Shown here: one piece after another, positions 37,801 through 51,800 of the stretch
Layout of the letters: each line of letters opens with the position of its first letter
Position numbering within the stretch: position 1 is the first letter of the stretch
Notes under the pieces: generated by a model
Told to the model about the DNA's origin: nothing
Databases searched by the model: none
The model's input: only the letters and a program-made list of their open reading frames with translations
Position numbers and translations under genes: made by a program
Assembly (NCBI GenBank): GCA_022605955.1
Contig: JAKCOZ010000041.1
Location: forward strand, 3,522,501-3,586,500
Direction of reading: 5' to 3'
DNA: 64,000 nucleotides
Origin: Rallus limicola
Taxonomy: Eukaryota > Chordata > Aves > Gruiformes > Rallidae

Positions 37801-40447
37801 TCAGTGTAATCATGCCTTATTCTGTGTGCACTGAGGATGGGGTCAGATTATGAATACCTACATCATTCAGTAATTTATCTCTCCAGTGGAAAGTTTTCTC
37901 CTAAGAAACCACTCCCCCACACTCCCCATCCTGAGCTTTAAATATGCAGCCTGGCTTGGATTGAAAATGATGAGGTTTTCTCCCCATTTGCTGCAGATGG
38001 TTCCTTAAGGAACATCAAGCAGCATGCTCTCCTTTAGTTTACCAGGTGAAGACTTAACCTAATCCAGAGTGTTAGACATGAGGTGGAGGAAATCTGCTAA
38101 CAGTTCATAGTGTCTCTGATATAAAATAACCTATAACTACCTTCTCCTCAATATTGCACCCATGCAAAAATATTCTGTTTCTTTCACATCCAAGTTCACA
38201 ATTCCTCAACTTATTTAGACTCTAGAATTACTCTACAGATAACCAAAGCTGTGTCCTTTAGATTTACATTTGTTATTGAATTTGTCATAGCCCTAGTACT
38301 TAATTTGTGAAATGCTCCAGTGGAGCTAGCTGCTCACCAGTCTTTCACATAAATACAGATCATGGCACAAGCTTTCAGCAAGAAACCACATGGGAAAGAC
38401 ATAGTTCAGAGAAATGGTGGAGTTTCCCTTCTTCATTTCTTCCCACATCCCTCCCAAAGATCATTCCGGTAACTATGAACCATAATCCTATAAATCAACA
38501 GAGAATTTGGTCTTGACAGCTGTGCCATCTTATTTTATGTATTACCTTGAAATGCTTTCAGCTAATTTCAGTTTTATGAAAAAATAATTTTAAAAAAGTC
38601 TTTGCAGGCTCCATATATTGACTTAGTCACTTACATGTATTTTTTCTTTTTCAGTACACTGTGATCTTGCTTTCCTCTTTCCCTGTGAAATATATTAGCA
38701 ACTGAATTTCCTTTCAGACATGAGGCAGTAAGCTCCCTTTGCTCTGTACACCTAGCATGATACCAGCTTCACACAAGCACACACACACACATGCACATGC
38801 ACTTGTAGATGGGTGTCCTGAAGACATACAGTCCAAATCTACAGACTAGTTTCTGTGTAGAAGCTAAAGGTTGACGTTTCCCTCTAACATGATTGTCAGT
38901 TCTGGGTGCTCTTGGGTTCCAGGGAAACCTTCTTGCTACTCTCTGAAGATGCTGTCCCCACCACAGCTGGTGATCCCCTGGGAAAGAGTCTTGTACTTTC
39001 TTCATAGTCATTGGACATGAACTTAAATCAAAGCTGTCAGGGACAGCACTGTGCCAAGTTACTTGCTGGTATTAAACTCTACTCAACCTTGCAAAAGTTT
39101 CCATTGCAGCACAACATGCCAAGGTTGCATGGAATTGGGTTCTCCCTATTTATCTTCATGGACTGCCCATATTCCTGCCTTTCTTAGAGGAAGCTCAGCT
39201 GCAGCAGTGCAATGCTTTCCTCTCTTAGGCTGGCAGCAGAGGATTAATGTATACTAAGGAAGGGGAGTCTTGCAGAGATTACTTTTTTTTTTTTAAAAAA
39301 AGTGACTTTTCCCTTAAGCACCATGATAGAAATGTATTACAGATACAGTACATTTCACAATACCAATGCAAGCAATTTCTATACAGATGAAAGATATTTC
39401 TAATAAACAGCTAGCAGAGTAAATAGGGAAAACTGGCAAGGATAACAAGCACACTCAGGATGCAAGTTCATGCGTGAGAAAGTTCAAGTTGTGCTAGTTC
39501 CCATTGCTGTGTAGTGGAGTGTATTAAGATAAGGTTAGCTCTTTATGTGATTCGTATGAGAGCCAAGGGTTTGTGATAAAAAAAGAGAGTATTTTGGGTA
39601 AAAGGCAGCCCAGTCTGTGCTCCAATATAGTTAGAATTGTAACCTGGGAATGATGGCAGCATACAGAAAAATAACTAGCAAACACAATGAATGAGATCAG
39701 AAAAGATGCTCTTTGCTGGAAGATCTGACAGTATTGGATAGATGCCAAAAACCCCTCTAAAATAATCTATAACAGGAAACCTGAAGGGTGCAGGTAGCCC
39801 TGGAGAAACCCTAGCAGGTTTGTGTTCAATGAATTCTGTTACCCAGATGTTCCTTTGTAGTTCTCAAAAACCTTTAAGGCTCCTGGCCAGTAAAGAAGTT
39901 TGGAAAAGATTCAGACTTCAGCTCTGCAGTGTCAGCACATGTTCCTATCTGCACTGACTGAAGCACTGTGTTAGCAAAAGAAGCAATTCTGTAACACTGC
40001 CATGGCATTTCACTTTCACTCCCTCTGTATGATTTTCAGATCAAGCACTTAATCCGCCCCCCAACCCTTCCTCTTATAAATGTCCCTTCCTGGTGTCACA
40101 GGGGATTACCCGCTGCTTGGGACCTGTTTGTACGCAACACTGGAGACCCAAAGCTTGCTTCATGTGAACAGAACTGAAAGTTCCAAGTGAGAAACACTCC
40201 TAAGAAGGGGGAAAAGGGGAGAGGACCGAAGGATTAGCTAAAAGGAGGCCTCAGTTCAGGAAAGACCTTAAAACCCTGCCTTGCCTTTACAGCTGTCCGA
40301 CTCAATGGGATATAACATTTGCACTGAGGTCTGAATGCTTGGCTCAGCTCATTTAAACCATTAAAACTTGCTACTTGCTCACTCAGAGGAGGATGGTAGT
40401 GTCTGAACAAGAGATTTAATGTTAAAAAACCCAAACTTACCCTTATT
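37801..40447. other. Unannotated intergenic DNA
   Basis: No gene is supported. It contains an AC microsatellite at 38778-38791 and a T13/A7 tract at 39281-39303 that could fold back on itself. Confidence 0.5.
38778..38791. repeat. (AC)n microsatellite
   Basis: A short AC dinucleotide run followed by ATGCACATGCAC. Confidence 0.8.
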
Positions 40448-41888
40448 TACCAGAAATCCTGGCTGATGGGGGTGGTTCCACTGCACTGGAAGCTGGTACA
40501 TGGGACACCCATCTACAGGCAGGGCCAGAAGGAGGACCTGGGGAACTACAGGCCCGTCAGCCTGGCCTCGGTGCTGGGCAAGGTGATGGAACAAATAATC
40601 TTGAGGACCATCAGGCAACACATGCAGGACAGCCAGGTGATCGGGCCCAGTCAGCATGGGTTTAGGAAAGGCAGATCATGCTTGACCAACCTGATCTCCT
40701 TCTATGACAAGGTGACCTGTTCAGTGAATGAGGGGAAAGCTGTAGATGTTGTCTACCTGGGCTTCAATAAAGCCTTTGACACTGTCTCACACAGAACCCT
40801 CCTAAAGAAACTGGCTGCTCATGGTTTAGATGGATATACTCTTCACTGGGTTAAAACTGGCTGGATGGCTGGGCCTAGAGAGTTGTGGTGAAAGGAGCTA
40901 AATCCAGCTGGAGGAGCTAAATCCAGCTGGAGAAGTGGTGTTCCCCAGGGCTCAGTGCTGGGGCCAGTCCTGTTTCACATCTTCACTAATGATCTGGACG
41001 AGGGGATCGAGTGCACCCTCAGTGAGTTTGCAGAGACACCAAATGGTGTGGGAGTGTCGATCTGCTGGAAGGCAGGATGGCTCTGCAGAGGGCCCTGCAC
41101 AGGCTGGAGCGATGGGCAGAGGCCAGCCTTACGGGGTTCAACAAGGCCAAGTGCTGGGTCCTACACTTTGGTCACAGGAACCCCAGGCAGTGTTACAGGC
41201 TTGGGGCAGAGTGGCTGGAGAGCTGCTCTGGGGGGGAAGGACCTGGGGGTGTTAGTCAGTGCAGCTGAACAGTGTGCCCAGGTGGGCAAGGCCAAGGGCA
41301 TCCTGGCCTGTATCAGGAATCGTGTAACCAGCAGGAGTAGGGAAGTGATAGTTCCATTATACTCAGCTCTGGTGAGGCTGCATCTTGAGTGCTGGGTTCA
41401 GTTTTGGGCCCCTCACTACAGGAAGGAGGTTGAGATGCTGGAGCACATACAGAAGAGAGAGATGAAGCTGGTGAAGAGAGATGAAGCTGGTGAAGAGTCT
41501 TGAGCACAAGTCCTATGAGAAATGGCTGGGGCATTTTAGTCTTGAGAAAAGGAGGCTGAGGGGAGACCTTATCACTCTCTACGACTACCTGCAAGGTGGT
41601 TACAGAGGTGTCAGGGTTCCTCTCTTCTCTTAGGTGACAAGTGATTGAATGAGAGGAAATGGCTTAAAATTGCACCAGGGGAGATTTAGGTCAGATATCA
41701 GGAAGAATTTCTGTACTGAAAGGGTTGTCAGCCATTGGAACAGGCTGCCCAGGGACTCACCATCCCTGGAGGTATTTAAAAGACATGTAGATGAAGTCCT
41801 TAAGGACATGATGTAGAGGTGTTAGGCTGTGGTTGGACTCGGTGATCTTAAGGGTCTCTTCTAACCCAGGTGATTCTATAATTCTATG
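40448..41888 (+). mobile_element. CR1 LINE, 1.4-kb sense fragment with RT remnant
   Basis: This is the second-longest CR1 in the window. From 40466 to 40890 one frame retains RT palm/finger blocks in order: GNYRPVSLASVLGKVMEQII, QHGFRKGRSCLTNLISFYD and VDVVYLGFNKAFDTVSHR. A stop (TGA at 40889-40891) and frameshifts follow. The second catalytic block, normally FADD, is degraded (EFAETPNG near 41030), so the enzyme is dead. Later pieces encode [15 protein letters not shown], and the 3' UTR ends at TATAATTCTATG. Two independent 19-bp tandem duplications lie inside (40894-40931 and about 41458-41497). 5' truncation is at about 40448. Confidence 0.95.
40894..40931. repeat. 19-bp tandem duplication within CR1
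   Basis: GGAGCTAAATCCAGCTGGA occurs twice in direct succession. Intact CR1 copies normally carry the AAATCCAGCTGGA segment once, so this is a post-insertion or copy-specific duplication that also shifts the frame. Confidence 0.85.
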
Positions 41889-44800
41889 TTTTTTATGGGC
41901 TTTTCTCATATTAACCTATTTTTCACTTCAGAGATGCCAAATAGTGTTTACCAACATCTAGTTATCTCACAATTGCAGCACCTCATGAGCAAATCAATAT
42001 AACATTTAAGTGCATATTCTTGCTTGTATTACAACCAGTTAACAAAAAACTTTGGAAGAGGTAAAAGCATATCCTGAAATTCATACACGTAGAGGTACAC
42101 AACAGGACTGGGAGAAGAGATCAGACGTGCAGGAATAGTGCAGATATCTGAAGCATGAGATTTATATTGGATCAATTATTCCCAACTCCCTTTAACTATC
42201 TCAGATGGACAAAGGTTTCTTAAAATTCAAAGTCTGTCTCTATTTGTGTCCTATTTAGAATTTCTATAAACCAGCACAATCCCTGTTATACTGCAAGTCT
42301 TTGCAATTAGTAGCTTGCAAATGGAGATAAATCAACAGTCCATCTGTGTGCACGTGTGCTGATGTTGTGGGGAGAGTACTGCAGTATTCCAGTTAAGTTC
42401 CTGACTTTAGGAAATTCCAAACTGTTGTGAAATAGCATGTTGTAGCAAAGCAGAATCAAGTGGCACTAATTTCTGGACTCTCATTGCACATAGAAAGTAT
42501 TGGAGGCTGAGAGGTTAGCATGGTTTGGACAGCCAGGGATGCAGCAAACAGAATTTCCACTGTCTTCACAAGAAGCACTGGTCAAGTGGGGTTTAAAGTT
42601 AATTTAGTTTCCACCTATTAAAGTTAAATGTTCCAGACACAGGAGTGATAAAATACCCATGAAAGTGAGAGCACTTGCACACTGAGTAACTTTGGAAATG
42701 GGGTTGGCTCATGGGTGAGTAGCAGCAGGCATGAGGCCAGCACAGGCAGCCTTCCTGACTGGTGGCACCAGGGGTGCTGGGTGCACAGGGCCCCCAGAAT
42801 CCACCCTCTCTCTACTAGCAAAGCAACACACAAAACCAGACACAAACCATCACAAAAATCAAGGGTGCCCACCCTTCTTCACCAGGCATTGCCCAGTGAC
42901 CAGAACAGTCCACTTGGGGGTTTGCATGTGCAGTATGAGATGTGCTGTAACAGCTATAAACAGCACACTAACTGCCACGTTCTTAAAGAGCAGGCTGCTC
43001 CCACATGCCAAGGACTCTGCCTTCAGATGATGTAAATCTGCTGAGCTTCATTGAGCCGTGGTAATTTACACTAGCTGAGGGATGGTCCAAAGGCATTTAT
43101 TAAGGCTGCAGTGTATTTGAGAACAAGCAGAGATCAATAAGTGCAACAAATATTCATTTCACATCACTACTTTTCAGAAGAGAGGTCAAATGGGCCTTTA
43201 CTCATTTTTTTTTCTAAAATTTCAAGCAGAGAACCAGTAAGTCAGTAATTAAACCCCCTTTGAAGGAAGCACTGGAAATGAAGAGCAGGCAAGAGCTGGG
43301 ACTGCACCAAAGTGGCAGTTCTGGCTCATGGGTGGCACTAAGGGCTGTGAGAGAGTGTGACTTACCCCTTGAACTTTCTTTTGGGAAGCCTGGCATCTCA
43401 TCACTGCAAGGCCTATTGGAATGAATACAACAAATGAACAATTTGGTATGTTGGTCCCAAGGGAAACCAAATGGTACTCTGGGAATTTAGAGACCAGTGC
43501 CTTTCTCTGGTGATTTCTCATTGGAACGCACATCACCTCAGTGCACTCTGTGTTGGCATTGCTCTCTGCTTGTTTATAAGGAAGAAATGTAAGCAGCATC
43601 ACAGGGAAACACATTCTCATGAGATTCCCATCCTAATTATGCAAACCCAAGCCGTTAAGATTTTAATGAAATCTCCAAGTGAATTGACATTTTCAAATGC
43701 AACACGACAAACCTGAGGTTGGGAAGGAACGCAGTGCTTACAGGGAAGAGAGCACACAGAGCCTACAACTGAGCAGCCATGCCAGACCCTGGGACAACTT
43801 GTATCAATGATCTGCCTCAATGCAATGAGATGACAAATTGTATAATCAAAACACCTCCTTTAGTGAAATGAAAAGAGAAGGAAGACCATCGTACGCTGGA
43901 TGCTAAAAATCAGGGATGTCAGTGTTGGTAATTTCCTAGAGCTATAGTGAATGTGTGAGTGATAATTTTAGGTCAGCTTGTATTCCAAAATATGGAAAAT
44001 TATTTGTCACACAGGTTGATTTTAAAATAGTATCACCTCCAGACCACTCTGCTGCTGTATGTTGGTCTTTTTCAGAGTAGATCCCTGGCAGCTCCCCTTA
44101 CAGCTTACAGCAGTAGGAAAAAAAAGCTGTAGGGCTTTAAATTTTTAAGTCTGTGTTTTGAAAATACTGCTGTATGTATTAGGCTTCTCCTGCTTTAGAG
44201 GCCCTTTCCTGGAGAGTCTTCCAACAGGAATATCATTTACATCAGCAAGGCTTTTGGCAGTTTTTCTTTTTTTCTTTTTTATAACCATGTTGCAGTGAGA
44301 CATCAGTTTAGGCAGCCAACTCTGCAATAAAACTGACAACAGGTTTATTCTCCTGCTTCTCATGGGACCAATAGGAATTTTAGAAAAGAAAGCAGGAGGG
44401 AAGGAACAGCAACAACATGTGTGTATGATCTGCTTTGTCTCAGCATGGCGATTCTGCTGTTTTCAGTGTGGCTCTGGTTTAAAAATTCAGGGTTTTTCTT
44501 TTAGTTCATTAGGTATGTTATTCATTTGGCTTACTCTGCAAGGGCAATATATCTAGTGAAGGGGTATTAGGAGGTCTTACTGAATTAAAAACTGCCAGGG
44601 TCTTACCTTTGGTGTCAAACTGTCCACTCCCTTGTTCCTGTCACAGTTATGAAACACCAGTGCCCTGGAGCTCTCCTGCCAGAGGGAATCCCCCCCAAAG
44701 CATCAGAATGGTTTAAAGAAAAGAAAGGCAAACCAAACCCAGTCTTTTGAGGAAAAGACTTTTATCTCAGAAGGATTTTATTTAGGAAGGAAATTGCTGA

Positions 44801-46605
44801 AACCTGGTTTGGCTGCTGTGCCTGAAGTCACACAAGTTCAAACGCTGCTTCTGACCCAGGAAGGAACACTGGCACAGGAGCAAAGACTGTTTCTCACTGG
44901 GTGGACAAAGGCCACTTTTTTTTACCACAAAAGGATAATCTTCCCTTCCTCACCATCAGATGAATGATTGAAACTCTCCAAAGCACGCACCAATGGGGCT
45001 GGGTTTCCAGAGGTATCAGTGAAGAAAACCAGTGGCCATGATACCCATAAGGCTGGAAGATGAATCACCACTCCAGGAAGGTTTCACAGCCACACATGGA
45101 TGTATACTCCCGAACTGACTGGAGCCAGGGGGATGAATCTCACTGGTTAGCTGTCTCTGGGACAGACCAGCATGCATGGTACAGACATGCTGATAGACTA
45201 GAAATTCCATATTGATTTAGTCTCCACAGTCTAGGACATGATTAAATCTTTTAAAAAAGATTAATCCATCTTTACTACGGAGCATTTATCATCTCTAAAA
45301 CACTCATGACTGTGTGTGTTTTGGGGGTATGCACATATATATTTATTTACAGAAAAATGCTATTTTATTAGTAGGAAAAATGCTCAGTTGTTCCTTGGCT
45401 TGACAAAGTTTATAATCTCCTCCTATGCCATCCATTTATTCCAGCTGCAAACAGGCGTCATGCCCAGATGGTGGCGCCTACAAATCACAGATCACTCCTG
45501 CATCGTTATTAAGTAATTCATTTCTGGTGGGTTAGACATTGTGGCTATTATGGTTTATTGCAGAGGAAAACACAAGTCTCATTGTATTGCAACCCCTCAA
45601 CAACCAACCTCCCCCCCCACCCAGTATTGCAACCCCTGCCTTCCTTTCCCCAGAAACCATCAACCGTATCATGGTGCTGTGTTAAATTAGCTCTTACAGC
45701 TACCTTCCATTTGGGGAGAAATGCTACTGGAATAAGATATAAGGAAAGAAGATACAAAGGGTTTAGACTAGAGATTCTTCATCCCATGGGAAATGCATAA
45801 TTCAAGGTATTTGTAAATGTGTTTGTGATGTGCTGAAAAGCTGAACTGGAACAAAATAAATAAACCCAAGAAACCAGATCTGAGATTCCCAATCTTTGAT
45901 GGAAATCAGACAGGCAGGTTTAGGTGTATTTTTGAGGGGATTTTAGGATTAGGGTCAGCACACTGACAGGCTGCCCTGGTCAACAACAGCCTCACAACAA
46001 AATGAAGTTCTGAGTCTTTTGTGCCAGCCAGAGTGTCTGCTGCCTCTTACACAGTTCAGATTGTGTTCATTTGCGAGGGAAAAAAAAAAAAGAAAAGAAT
46101 TAAAGGTATTGAGAAAATAACAGTGTGCAGGAAGACAAGATTAATTAATTCTAAGTGAAACACAAGTGTTTCAGGGAGTCAGAGTCTGCACACAGCGAAA
46201 ATAAAAAGCTTCAGACCTAGTCTCTGAAAATCAGCTCAGTAGAGCACTTGAGCTTGGATGCTTATCTGGGACTGGTGTTTTCAGAAACAGCCTTCTCTCT
46301 GAAGATTATCTCAAATAGACAGGGATACCAGAACTGCCAGCAGGCAACAAATTGGTGAGAAAATCCTGTTTTCTAATATGAAAATGTTTTATTTGAATTT
46401 TGTGATCATTGCTAATAGAGGCTCAGGTTTAACACACCATTTCCTCTGAATGTATGTGTTCAGGTACCTAAATGTTAATTCTGACCTTTGTCTACTAAGT
46501 ACATCTAATGTTCCTCACAGATTTCAGTCACCTATAACAAATTACCCGTTCCTTCCAATTCTCTATGTTCATTGTCCTCCTAAAGATGTCCAGAAGAGGG
46601 AAAAA
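41889..46605. other. Unannotated intergenic DNA
   Basis: No gene or recognisable transposon. Overlapping open frames near 42624-43035 and 43214-43820 are on both strands and look random. A 13-14-bp direct repeat (GTATTGCAACCCC) at about 45584 and 45622 brackets a C-rich run. Confidence 0.5.
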
Positions 46606-48850
46606 ATAATAGAATCATAGAGTCATAGAACATTCTGGGTTGAAAGAGACCCGTAAGGATCATCAAGTCCAACTCCTGGCTCCACACAGGCCCAGCCCAG
46701 TCAGAGCAGGGTACTGAGGGCACTGTCCAGGTGCTTCTTGACCTCAGCCAAGCTCAATGCTGTGACCCCTTCCCTGGGGAGCCTGTGCCAGTGCTAGATC
46801 AGCACAGAACCTCTTCCTAACATCCAACCTAAATCTCCCCTGTCTCAGCTTCATGCCGTTCCCTTGTGTTCTATCGCTGGCCACCAAAGAGAGGAGATTG
46901 GCACCTGCCTCTTTGCTCCCCCTCATCAGGAAGCCACAGACCCCCATGAGGTCTCCTCTCAGCCTCCTCTTCTCCTGGCTGAACAAACAAAGGGACTTCA
47001 GCCTCTCCTAGCAGGACTCCTCCTCCAGACCCTTCACCAGCCCTGTTGCTCTCCTCTGGACACTCTCCAATAGTTTCCTGTCCCTCTTGTCCTGTGGTGC
47101 CCAGAGCTGCCCCCAGGACTCGAGGTGAGGCTGAACCAGCAGAGTGCAGAGCAGGACAGTCCCCTCCCTGGACCAGTCATGCCCTGCTTGATGACCTCAG
47201 GATATGGTTGGCTCTCCTGACTGCTTGGGCACACAGCTGGCTCATGGTTAACTTGCTGTTTACCAAGACCCCAAACCTCTCTCAGCATGGCTGGCCTTCA
47301 GCATCTGATCCCCCAGTCTGGATGCGTAGCCAGGGTTGCCCCTTCCCAGGCACAGAGTGTGGCACCTGTACTTGCTAAGCTTCATGTTGTTGGAGCCTGC
47401 CCAGCTCTCCAATCTGTCCAGGTCTCTCTGTAAGGCTTCTCCACCTTTAATGGAGTCAACAGCTCCTCCCAGCTTGGTGTCATCTGCAAATTTATTTAAG
47501 ACACCACCTAGTCCCAAGTCCAGGTTGTTTATGAAAATTTTAAAAAGAACTGGACCTAAAATGAAGCCCTGGGGAACCCACTAGTGACTGGCCACCAGTC
47601 CAATGTAACCCCTCTGGGCCCAGCCTTTCAGCCAGCTGCACACACAATGCATTATGGCACTATGGACATTTTGTTGAGCAAGATACAATGAGACACTGTA
47701 TTGAAAGCCTTACTGAAATCCAAAAAAATAACATCAACTGGTTTCCCTTGGTCAACCAGCTGGCTGACCTCATTGTAAAATGAAATCAGATTGGATAGAC
47801 AGGACCTTCCTCTTCTGAACCCGTGTTGGCTGTGATCAATGACTCTGCTGTCCTTTAGGTGTTTTTCAATAATTCCCAGTATGATTTTCTCCATAACTGA
47901 CAGGCCTGTAATTACCAGGGCCTTCTTTCCTACCCTTTCTGAAAACTGGGACAACATTTGCCAGGTCCCAATCAACTGGGACCTCTCCAGATTCTCAAGA
48001 CTGTTGAAAACTAATAGAGAGAGGTCTTGCTATGATATCAGCCAGCTCCCTGAGTACCCTGGGATGAATCACATTGGGGCCCATGGATTTATATGGATCC
48101 AGGTGAGGCAGCAAATCACCTACAAGTTCAAGGTTCACTAGGAGTTTATCATTACCGTGGACATGGTCCCCCAACTTGAGGCATCTGGAGTCCCAAAGCC
48201 CATCAACTGTGTTGATGACAGAGGCAAAGAAGGCATTAAAATGTCTCTACTCCATCAACGTCCCTGATAGGAAGGTGACCATTCTCATCGATTAACAGAC
48301 CAATGTTCTCTCTGGTCCTTCTCTTCTTGTTAATGTATTTGAAAAACCCCTTTTTATTGTCTGCCAGTATTGGCCAGCCTCAGCTCTAACTGAGCTTTGG
48401 CCACATGAGTTTTCTCCCTACAAAGGTGAACAGTGTTCCTATACTCCTCCCATGTTGCCTGACCTTTGTTTACAAGAAAGAGATCTAGGAGGACACCATT
48501 CCTAGTCAGCTCCCTTAATACCTGAACAAAGAAGTTGGGCTCCTGGACCTGTTTGCATTAGCTGTGTGGTGTTCCCAGTTAACATCTGGCAAGTTGAAGT
48601 CCCCCATAAGGACAAGAGCAGATAATCCACAGGTGTCCCTTGGTTCCTTAAAGAATAACTCATCAGTGCTGTTGTTCTAGCCAGGCAGTCTATAGTAGAC
48701 TCCCACTACAACATCCCTTTTATTTGTTTGTCCCTTAATCCTTACCCAGACACCCCTCAATGGTGTCATTGCCAACTGACAGCTCTGTGCAGCCCAGCCC
48801 CTCCATTACATACAGCACCACTCCCCCAAGGTCCACCACCATGCTGAGCA
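46606..48850 (-). mobile_element. CR1 LINE, 2.2-kb antisense copy with endonuclease and RT remnants
   Basis: This is the longest CR1 here. Its 3' end at 46606 has reverse-complemented terminal repeats (AGAATCATAGAGTCATAGAA). Reading the reverse strand 5' to 3', the endonuclease remnant comes first: VVVGVYYRLPG near 48700, then MGDFNLPDVNWE near 48590, the AP-endonuclease GDFN block. RT blocks follow: HSQHGFRRGRSCLSNLISFY and DVIFLDFSKAFNTVSH (47652-47975), QGFILGPVLFKIFINNLD near 47540, and NKFADDTKLGG (47460-47510), which keeps the catalytic FADD aspartates. Then comes the 3' UTR. Stops and frameshifts separate the blocks, so it is a decayed but unusually long copy. The 5' limit near 48850 is approximate. 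Confidence 0.94.
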
Positions 48851-51800
48851 AACCATCCACCTGCTCACACCTCGCACAGTCGGTGTCACCCTTACGCTCT
48901 GGCAGCAGGAACAGCCTCAGGTGCTGTCTGCAGCCAGAGACATGGACCTCTGCGTGTTTCTGCAGGTGTCACCCTTTTCACCAGCACTGAAGTGGGGAAC
49001 TGGGGGTCCCTCTTGCTCACTCTCTTTTCCTGGGCTTTCTTTCCCCCTCATGGTTCTGGCCATGGCTATGCCATGTTCAGGAAGTGCCCTGAGGTGACTG
49101 TCCACTCCTGAGCCCTTTGCCTCAGTGACTGAGGAGGAGAGATATGCAAAAATTTATTTCAGATTTGGGGGCAACCCCACATTGTTTAGGTTGTTCCTTG
49201 CAGGGGGGAAAAAAACAACCAACAGTGAAAATCTAAACAGCAGAAAAATAATAAAACACCCTAAACTCAAACTTCATGAGGTTTTCCTTTTGGCAGGGAG
49301 GACTTCCCTAGGAGCTTTCACATTTGCCATTTGCTGGCCCAGAGAAGTACCATTTCTTCTAGGTCTTGTTCACAGGGAAAAGGGCTTGGCAGGGTTGAGT
49401 AATTCCTAAATCTCCTGAAGCTCAAACATCCCAAGCCTTAAACAAGCAACTTGGCAAAAAGTAGCCAGTAACCATTAAATAAAGCTGCTAGCAACAGCTG
49501 AACCTCCAAAGTCCTTTCACAGTGGTGCACAGCCAAGACCGTAAGGCACGCTGGTGCTACCAAGGTCCCTCCTCCTCCACACCTTCTCACAGCCTGCTCT
49601 CCATGGGATGTTCAGCATGCTGGGCTGTCTCACTTGTGTGGACTTGCTTTGCCCTCTCCTGGGACTGAGTGGGGCCTTGCTGGGCACGCCAGCTGAGCAT
49701 GACTGCTGCTGCATCAGCCCAAGCTCTCCCAGCTTCATACCAGCACAGCACCCCGAGCTGCCCTGCTGCAAGGAGCCATGCTGTGCAGAGAGGCCATGGC
49801 ACTGCCACAGCTGCGCCTGGTATTTGTAGTACAATATTGCAAACACTTAGCTATGACTTATAGCTCCTCAGAGACCATCTGACTGCAGGTAACATGCATA
49901 AAGTGAAGCAAATTCACACGTCCTCAGATGATTTCCAGCCTGAATTCTAAAGAATTTAATTTCTTTCTCAGCACATCTGGTATCTGGTGGCTGTTAGCAC
50001 TTCGCTGGGGCTGGGCAGCAAAGTGCATGTTTCCCAGCTTTGCTAGCTGGGTTGCAAACAGCAGTCCTCCTAAATAGGATTTGGGTTTCAAGATTTGGAT
50101 AATTTTTCTTTATAAGCTTTAAATCAAGAGCCTCAATATGTGAAAACAATAGTTGATTTGAAGCCATCATAAACAACAATATAGGCAGTGCAGAAAGATT
50201 CATTAGGAAAGACAAAACCAGGAGTATTTCCAGCTATCTTGTGTGACATTTGATTAAGTAGTACAGACAACTTTTGTTAAAGAAACCCCTTGCTTAGAGA
50301 TTAACATATTTTTATCCTAACAGTGACAAATGTTGTACATACCCCCTCATCTGTCTTGCAGAAAAGTCAATACATGTGCAGGGTGGGCTATGAGTGTCAG
50401 TCGTTTTGGATGAGGTTCACGTTTGCTAACTTACCACCTACAAACTGATCCCCCAGAACTGCCAAGCAGCCTCTCCACACTCTTGTTTTCCCAGGGCCAT
50501 TGCAAGTGCCACAAGCTCGATTCAAAGATAAAAACAAAAAGCCAGAAGGAATGTGCAGTTTAAAGCCACGATCCTGTAAAAGCCTTAGCATGAATTTCTT
50601 CTACTAACACAGATGGTAAATCTATTAAGTTATTTTTACCTTTCAAATGTTGAGAATAGTTTAGTCCCAGAATGGCACCTTTGACTTATTTAAGCATTTC
50701 TCTCTTTCCATCTAAGCTTTGAGGTTGTGTGGGTTTTTTGAAGAAAAAAAAAAAAAAAAGATAGGCTATTTCCACAACTAGAAAAATCAGGGATCTCTTT
50801 GAAAGAGTACAATGAGCATCTGAGACCTGTGCCAAAGACTGCTTTTCATGAGCTGGGTGTGGATCCAAATTCCATGGGCACTCCAGAAGAAAGATGATCT
50901 GTTCAATCAGCAAAAGAAATTGCGAAGTCCTGCCTGTGGTTTGTTGGTGTCTCTTGGATGACTTTAGAAAACCCCCAAAGAAATGATAACTAGATTATAC
51001 CCAGGATTTTAGTTAGAAAATTCATTAAATTGGAGAGGATAGGAGGGGACCTCCACAGCAGAGTCAGAAGTTGTTAGGGCTGCGTCTGGAACCACTCAAA
51101 CCCTAGCCCCTTGTATCTAACCGTCTTCATGAAGACATGCAGGAATGTAATTACCTTTTTCTTTTAGTCCTTCTAACCTGTGGGAGAGTGAGTTGAAGCC
51201 TGTCAATGGGCTGGGAAATTTCCAGTGGAAGAAAAAAACCACACACAGTGTCACCTGTAGAAATGAAGTAAGCATTGCTATAGAGCACTCGACTGTGAAA
51301 TTGCCAGCGTTTGTCAGAAGTTGTAAGACATTTTTTAGAGTCCAGCTAAAAAGTACTTAAAATATTTCCAAAGATTCAGCTCCCAGCCCTTTTCACTGGT
51401 TAGGCTTCTCCAGTCCTCTCACCAAAATCACTTACTGCTGGGAACATGAATGATGTCTGGAGAGCTGAGTGTTTGCTTTAGTTTGTGCATTCATACAGCT
51501 GCAGCACTGCTGGCAGCACACAAGCAAAAGAAACTTGGGCATAAATATAAATATCTCCATTAACAGAGGGTTAGACTTTTATTCTATCTGCCTACACAGA
51601 GAATCAGCGATCCCAGGCTCCACAGGCCAGACAGATACTGCAAGAAATTTCCTGCCCTGCCTTGCAGCACACAGATCCCTGAAATGCTGTTACCGGGCAC
51701 AAAGCTAGGACATGATTTAACATCCCTTGGGTGGAATATTACTGAAATTAAGATAGGTGATATGAATGAGGTATTTAATTTTTCAAAAGAACTGATATTC

